This document shows, in pieces, positions 58,105 to 64,000 of a DNA stretch of 64,000 nucleotides. The position numbers and the translations under genes are program-made. The stretch spans positions 28,948,398-29,012,397 of the forward strand of contig NC_092577.1 of NCBI RefSeq assembly GCF_037975245.1. Direction: 5' to 3'. The notes under the pieces are model-generated. The model was not told the origin of the DNA, did no database searches, and saw only the letters and a list, made by a program, of their open reading frames with translations. Source of the DNA: Apostichopus japonicus. Lineage: Eukaryota > Echinodermata > Holothuroidea > Aspidochirotida > Stichopodidae. The first letter of the stretch is position 1; each line of letters begins with the position of its first letter.

Positions 58105-58829
58105 TATCTGACTAAACCTGAGAGGTGTTGCCAATTAGAAGCATAAACACAGTATGTTTTCTGGGAAACAATATTCTTGATAGGGTTAGAAGCAAATCAT
58201 TTAAAACAAAGAAGAAATGGAAAAATTGAGACTTAACTTTAAACATGAAGGTAACCTATGGGTTTTCTCTCCTGACCAAGGCAGTAAGTACAAGGCACCT
58301 CTCAATATGTGAAATGATTGTTTTTATCTAATGGTTTTAATTTGTTCTTTTTTAATTGAGAACTAGCCACCCATCATAGCATCATCGTAGCATATGAGTA
58401 AGAGCATAAACTTCTAGAAATAATTAAAATTCATTGAATTCAATGCTTCATACTCATGGTTTCGTGGGAAATGACTTTGTGTAATACCCAGGACACCTTG
58501 AAGCAGGAGCCACGTCAAAGCAAAAACATGAGAAATGATCTGCAGAAAGTTATGAGCAGTTGTTGATTTTTTTTTAACTTCCTGAAATCTACAAAATATA
58601 TTGTATTGCTTCCTAACTATTCGTTTGTTTTACTACATTTTATTCAAGAAGGCACCAATTCAATGCAAAGTGTGTTACTTGAAATACCTCGACGATGGAA
58701 ACAGTTGCTGACAACATCTGAAGTACGTGGTTTGGAGCATTCAGTGTTTATGTGGTCCAAGCATGTTACAGCATTTGTTGAGTGAAATAGTGAACCATGA
58801 TAACTTGCACACATCCATTAAGAATAGCG
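58105..58829. other. No firm gene
   Basis: At 58650-58785 (plus) a TTTTATTCAAG acceptor is followed by 45 open codons (for example SVLLEIPRRWKQLLTTSEV) and a stop. This could be a terminal exon, but it is unsupported by any neighbour. Confidence 0.25.
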
Positions 58830-59592
58830 GAGGGGTGACAGGCGCTTGTAAAGGGGGGGCGTTGGGGCCCGCGCCCCCCGGGTAAAAAAAAGAGGAGAGA
58901 AAAAAAAGAGAAGAAAAAGGGAAAAAGAGGGGGAAAAGAGGAGGAGGAGAGGAAGGAAGGGAAAAGAAGAAAGAAGAAAGAGAGAAAACGGAGAAAAGGA
59001 GGGAGTAAAAGAAAACTGCTAAGACACCGGGAAGAGAAAGAGGAACAGTGACATCATTACAGCGCTGATCCCTATTATATACACATGGCCGGGTAGACAG
59101 TGACGGATCGAGGACTTCGGAAGGGGTGTGCGCCTCACCCTACCCCTTACACCGACAACTCCATTTTTGACGTTTCCATTTTTCCTCTCTAACTAATGTA
59201 TCTATATAAAATATGGTCTATATATGGTCTATCATAACGCGTGTGTGTGTATGGACGCCTTAAACAATTGTGTTATGAAACCAACTGTGGCTGGTCTCGA
59301 ACTAGACCGAGTCGTCGGGGAACATGACGCATTTCGGGAAGGGGGCGACCGCCTCCCCCCCCCCCCCACCCCGAGCATATTTTTTTTTATGATATCGCTA
59401 GTAATTTCAAAATAAAAAATGCTTAGATGCAACTTACAAGGCATGGGAACTGTCATTTCCAGCGATCTGGGAGGCACTTTCGGCCAAAATTTTCTTGTAC
59501 GCTTCGCGCCAACTCGTGGTGGCGTCACGCTTAGATAGTTTGCCTACAGGCTTCGCCCCTCCCTTGGCAAATTATTCGTTGCGCACCTGTTC
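58830..59592. mobile_element. hAT-like repeat fragments with polypurine tract
   Basis: The left part (CAGGCGCTTGTAAAGGGGGG, then a polypurine tract to about 59000) is the inverted equivalent of 49611 down to 49440. The right part (about 59340-59592) resembles 57820-58096 and ends TTGCGCACCTG. The flanks do not match, so these are probably two elements, each truncated. Confidence 0.65.
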
Positions 59593-59597
59593 GAATT

Positions 59598-59735
59598 TGT
59601 AAAGCAAACAGCAGATATCACATCATATCAGTGAGCATGAAAATGGCGGTTCCAGGATGAACAGCCTCAAAACTGTCGATGTGTGTAGTCATAGGAACCC
59701 AATTTGATGGGGGGGGGGGGGGGGGTAACTTGCCC
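59598..59735. repeat. Repeat fragment with G-run
   Basis: Inverted copy of about 48090-48190 (CAGATATCACATCATATCAG, then CATGAAAATGGCG), followed by a run of about 17 G. A related piece lies at the window's right edge (63905-64000). Confidence 0.65.
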
Positions 59736-60058
59736 GATTAATATAACCTAAATTTTTCGCGCGATCAACAAGTAAATGTCATTATCATATAAGCAAGCAT
59801 CGGTTATTACATCGCATACCGTCGTGTACCGTACAGTCCGTGGAAATTGCGCAGTATAAAGCGGGATGCTAATGTAAACAACGAAATGTCTTATGTAGAT
59901 GGAGAAAAAGCATACAGGTCCAATTATGTCTAATAGTCAGGTGGCTTAGCAACTTTAACGTTACCGGCCGGACAAAAGTACCAAATTTGGCATGGAGTTT
60001 CTTTTCGACCTATCTATTGATTTTATCCGTGGAACCCACTTGATCGGCTCCGATTTTT

Positions 60059-60544
60059 CAAGATGGCGGCCAAAATCCAAGATGGCCGCCAGAAAAAAAG
60101 GAAATGTCATATATCTGGCTGTAAAAATCAGAAATGAACAAATGAGGGGTCAATTCAGGTGTTTCCTAGGTTCACTGAGACAGATGATGGTCATGGCATG
60201 TTGCTTGGGCAACCCCTTTCCAAGATGGCAGCCAAAATCCAAGATGGCCGCCAGAAAAAAAGGAAATGTCATATATCTGGCTGTAAAAATCAGAAATGAA
60301 CAAATGAGGGGTCAATTCAGGTGTTTCCTAGGTTCACTGAGACAGATGATGGTCATGGCATGTTGCTTGGGCAACCCCTTTCCAAGATGGCAGCCAAAAT
60401 CCAAGATGGCCGCCAGAAAAAAAGGAAATGTCATATATCTGGCTGTAAAAATCAGAAATGAACAAATGAGGGGTCAATTCAGGTGTTTCCTGGGTCACTG
60501 AAACAGATGATGGTCATTACACGTTGCTTGGGTCACCCATTTCC
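60059..60544. repeat. 162-bp tandem repeat, three units
   Basis: CAAGATGGC recurs at 60059, 60221, 60383 and 60544. The units are almost identical. 162 is a multiple of three and the unit lacks a stop, which creates a 169-codon open frame with a repeated KMAARKKGNVIYLAVK segment. The inverted arm shows the same frame. Confidence 0.93.
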
Positions 60545-60579
60545 AAGATGGCGGCCAATATAACAGAAAATGCACTTGT

Positions 60580-61140
60580 TGTCACTGTTAAAGGTCAGTG
60601 GAAGTGTAGACTTGACTTTGAAGATTCTGATTCCTTCTGATTAGTATTGAAAATCCAACCACCAGACTGACTTTTAGTCGATGCAGTGTGAAAATTAGAC
60701 AGATTTACTATTACGTAATGTTTTTGTGACGTCGAGGAGAGAAGCAAAGGATAATGCAAAATTTACATTTTCAAAACTCTGCCACTTAAGAACGGCGAAT
60801 CTGATTTGAATGAAAAGTTACAGAATTTTGAAGAATATATAGATGCAAGCATTCATTGACTTTGAAGAAAACATTAACTTGAACTTTTCCCCTATGGAGG
60901 AAGAAAAATCAGCAATTACTGTGTAAACTAAATAGCGACATTGATTTCGTTCCCCTCTTGACGTCAACGGACCCGGATATTTAATTTAGGTATCACAAAA
61001 ACGAAATGAGTTTGAAACTCAAAATTTGATACTTGGGGTTATGAAATACACTCTTTTCATCTACGTAAGTTTCAAATCAATCTGCTGCACTTAAAGTGAC
61101 CTTCAAAAATGTAAATTTACACTTCCACTGACCGTTAAGT
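60580..61140. repeat. Internal inverted pair GGTCAGTGGAAGTGTA
   Basis: GTTAAAGGTCAGTGGAAGTG at about 60580 is inverted at about 61108-61138 (CACTTCCACTGACCGTTAAG). The pair encloses about 500 bp and may be a further nested foldback unit. Confidence 0.6.
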
Positions 61141-61479
61141 ACATACTGGAAGTATTCGGGAATTCTGTCTACAATGTTTCAATACGATGTTTCTTTACCA
61201 GACAGTTCACAGTCGATGTACACTATTTGGATGAACATGTGCATCGACAAAGAGATGTGCAAGGCATCTGGCCCACCCTCCTCTTTGATTCTACGAAGTG
61301 AGTCACCAATCTGAGTATACACCCCCGAAGGGCGTGTCGCCTTTGGCCGTTTATTGGAAAAGGATCCGGGCCAGTGGTGGCGAAAAAGAAACCCACCCAG
61401 AACCTAACAAAAAAGGCAAAGGGAAACGAAGGATTCTCAAACGCAACGAAAACACCTTTCAAAGGAGAAAGCGCAGTTT

Positions 61480-62880
61480 AGATGGAAGGTGGACCAAACC
61501 AAGCCCACCTCTCAAGGGTATCTTTTACAGAACGGTCCTTTTGACAAGGTTTGGTTTGCGCTTTCCCCAAATGAAATCAAAAATGATCATTTCCAATCTC
61601 ACCAAGGCATGATCCGGTGCCGCGATCACCGTACCAGGATACCAAAGGAGAGGAACAATAAAACGATTAACAACTGTAACCTTCCCAGGGAGGGAGAGCC
61701 ACCTCCGACTGAATGTGTCGAGCCTTGCCTTCACCTAATCAGCCTTCTCGGCCCAAGTGGTGGCCTCCGGGGCACCATAACCTAGCCAGATGCCATTTAC
61801 CCTGATCATGACATCTGACCAAGTAGCATCGAATGGGAGGGATTGGCCGCGCCAACCTCCTTAACGCAGCCTTTTGGTCTTGGACGTGTTAAGTCTGGCA
61901 CCAGTAGCCTCTTGGAAGGTGGCCAAACCTTCGATAAAGACTTGAAGGAGGCGAGGTCCTACACAATACAAGTGACATCATCGGCATATTGCACGCTTGT
62001 AACTCTAGCCCCACCCGGTACATTGAAGGGGTTGAAAACCCAAGCATCTGTCCAGCGAGGTACTGAGCGTTTCGCTGAAGAGAACATACAACAACGGGGA
62101 GAGGGGACAACCCTGATGGACTCCCCTTCGAACCGGGAAGGGACCAGAAGTTAATCCGTTAACATTGACCATGCTCGAGACGTCCTTATATAGTAACGAG
62201 ACCCAACGAATAAACACTGAGTTCAATCCGAAGGACTCTAAGGTTCTGAACAGAAGGTCATGATCTACCATGTCAAAGGCCTTCTCCTGGTCCAAGGAGA
62301 CCAGTGCACATGGCAAATCACGAACTTTAACAAACTCGATCAAGTCTCTCATCAACCAGAGGTTATGTTGAGTACACTTGCCTCGCACAGCACAAGTCTG
62401 GAGAGGACCTACAACATCCGGCATCACATCCGCTAAGCGATTTCCTAATGCTTTGGCCAGGATTTTGTAGTCCACAGTTGACAGCGTTATTGGACGCCTA
62501 TTCGGGTCCAAAGGGTCTCCCGACTTTGGGAGGAGAACAATATTTCCAACCCGCTGTGTTTGGCTTTATGTAATTCAACTGGAAAGAGGTAGCGAACACG
62601 TCTCTCAAGTCCCCACCGAGAACCTCCCAGAAGGTCCTATAGAACTCAGCAGGGAGGCCATCGGGACCGGGGGACTTTCCCTTCTTCATCGCTGCTACCG
62701 CTGTCCAGAGCTCACCAACGGAGAGATTCGAACCCAAGCTATCGTTTTTACTCTGAGGGGGGGGGGGAGGGTGGGGCCTTGTCTATACCAGACAACAAGT
62801 CTTCCTGGAGACCCTCGCTAACAGCAGCCCTGGAGTACAGGTTCGAAAAGATCGACCTAAATACCTCAGATGACTAGTGA
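61480..62880 (-). pseudogene. Tx1/L1-like LINE, RT region (second family)
   Basis: The minus strand shows GKSPGPDGLPAEFYRTFWEV near 62680, NRRPITLSTVDYKILAKALG near 62500, then LVSLDQEKAFDMVDHDLLF near 62290. RRGVHQGCPLSPLLYVLFSE follows near 62110 and the catalytic VQYADDVTCIV near 61985. A thumb-like ARLDTFSRRWLSLPGKVTVV block near 61715 and an FDFIWGKRKPNL block near 61555 end it. Several frameshifts occur. The endonuclease and 3' end are missing. The family differs from the 766-3520 LINE. Confidence 0.88.
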
Positions 62881-63289
62881 CCTGACTTAGCGTGTGTTGT
62901 TCGCAGAATTGACGTTGTGTTTATGAAGGGTGCACAATCGTACAAAATCTCCCAATGAGTCGGTATTCACATCTGGTCGGTTTTCCCTCAAGTTACCCTA
63001 TTATATAGTTGACTCAATGTAATCAGTCTTACATGACACTCGTAACTCCCATATAATAACAGGCTTTGCGACAGTGTCTATCCACGGTCGATCACACCTC
63101 AAAGTTCCCAAAAAAGTCCTAAGTGGCTTCCTGAGCCAAAGTGACACAATTAGAATACCAGCCATAACATATAGTCAGTGTGCTAGCCCGGTTTCATTTA
63201 CACGTTTGAGGACGGAAGGTTTGATGGTCCCGATCAGTAAAGGGCACAGGGGGTCTGGGGAATGAATATATATGAAATTTCTTTTTTTT

Positions 63290-63655
63290 CCAGGCGGCCA
63301 TCTTAGATTCTGGCCGCCATCTTGGAAATGGGTGACCCAAGAAAAACCATCATCTGTTCCAGTGACCCCGGAAACACCTGAATTGACCCCTCATTTGTTC
63401 ATTTCTGATTTTTACAGCCAGATATATGACATTTCCTTTTTTTCTGGCAGCAATCTTGGATGTTGGCCGCCATCTTGGAAATGGGTTGCCCAAGCAACAT
63501 GCCATGACCATCATCTGTTTCAGTGCACCCCGGAAACACCTGAATTGACCCCTCATTTGTTCATCTCCGATTTTTACAGCCAGATATATGACATTTCCTT
63601 TTTTTCTGGCGGCCATCTTGGATTTTGGCCGCCATCTTGGAAAATCGGAGCCGAT
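63290..63655. repeat. 162-bp tandem repeat, inverted arm
   Basis: Two units and a partial one, inverse to 60059-60544, recognisable by GGCCGCCATCTTGG at about 63311, 63465 and 63628. Confidence 0.9.
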
Positions 63656-63770
63656 CAAGTGGGTTCCACGGATAAAATCAATAGATAGGTCGAAAAGAAA
63701 CTCCATGCAAAATTTGGTACTTTTGTCCGGCCGGTAACGTTAATCCTAAAAATTGTTGCTAAGCCACCTG

Positions 63771-64000
63771 GCTATAACTCTCTTTTACATTAGTAATGGC
63801 GAATTAGTCGACCAAGCTTAGAACTTTATTTTAATTATCAAGGAGATATTTTTGCATTTCCCTTTAGCTATACATTATTGCAATTTATATTTCTTTCAGT
63901 AGGAACCCCCCCCCCCCCCCCCCGCCTCCAATGCCTATTAGTGTAGTGTTCGGTTTCGGAAATATCTGGTATTATTTAATTTCCTTCAACCAAGTTTTAT
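63771..64000. other. Window end: AT-rich plus repeat fragment
   Basis: A C-run at about 63907-63923, followed by an inverted match (TCGGTTTCGGAAATATCTGG) to 48070-48090. No gene seen. Confidence 0.5.

Larger units (their letters stand above)
59938..63770. mobile_element. 3.8-kb inverted-repeat element with 162-bp satellite arms
   Basis: The ends are CAGGTGGCTTAGCAAC and its inverse. The arms continue inverted through ACGTTACCGGCCGGACAAAA, TTTCTTTTCGACCTATCTAT and the CAAGATGGCGGCC satellite, for at least 520 bp. A LINE lies in the interior. No target duplication is clear. The terminal CAGG hints at hAT, but no transposase was seen. Confidence 0.78.

Noticed and set aside
59992-60501. 169-codon open frame with a repeated KMAARKKGNVIYLAVK segment
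   Set aside because: It follows exactly the 162-bp satellite period and recurs in the inverted arm of the transposon. There is no domain, start context or splice evidence.

Overview
This is a repeat-dominated stretch of nuclear DNA from an animal, most likely a marine deuterostome invertebrate such as an echinoderm. Three things point that way. There are spliced, phase-matched exons. LINE remnants of the CR1, L2 and Tx1/L1 types are present. A Ty3/gypsy retroelement has its integrase upstream of reverse transcriptase, an order known from the deuterostome Gmr1-like group. The species itself cannot be read from the sequence. There is no operon, CRISPR array, rRNA or functional tRNA gene.

Host genes: one convincing gene is visible, on the minus strand. 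Four exons (17452-17527, 8949-9160, 8344-8485, 7795-8054) join in phase into a 229-residue secreted protein made of a signal peptide and one four-bladed hemopexin domain. Its 8.3-kb first intron is packed with transposable elements. Weaker single-exon candidates lie at 26065-26238 (minus) and 55290-55369 (plus).

Layout: 1-766 is an interspersed repeat. 766-6208 is a block (Tx1-like LINE, flank, L2-like LINE end) that recurs, heavily interrupted, at 29700-42486. 6800-17527 is the hemopexin gene with a CR1 LINE and nested foldback elements in intron 1. 18029-18662 is a (TATG)n tract of about 158 units. 21452-26493 is a 5-kb TTAA-flanked inverted-repeat element with a broken copia gag. 27375-28035 is another LINE piece. 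30286-32893 is an inverted-repeat element built around 65-bp and 104-bp satellites. 36571-42464 is a foldback element with 6-bp target duplications that holds a second relative. 44552-46729 is a TAA-flanked element holding palindromic 21-bp arrays. 47552-49611 and 55757-59592 hold hAT-like elements with 8-bp or similar duplications. 50873-54858 is the Gmr1-like retroelement, split by a solo LTR and a tRNA-derived SINE. 59938-63770 is a long inverted-repeat element with 162-bp satellites and a LINE inside.

The most unusual theme is repeated independently: non-autonomous DNA transposons whose arms or bodies consist of short, self-complementary tandem repeats (units of 20, 21, 65, 104 and 162 bp). 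Several are dated relative to each other by nesting and by an intact empty site within the same window.
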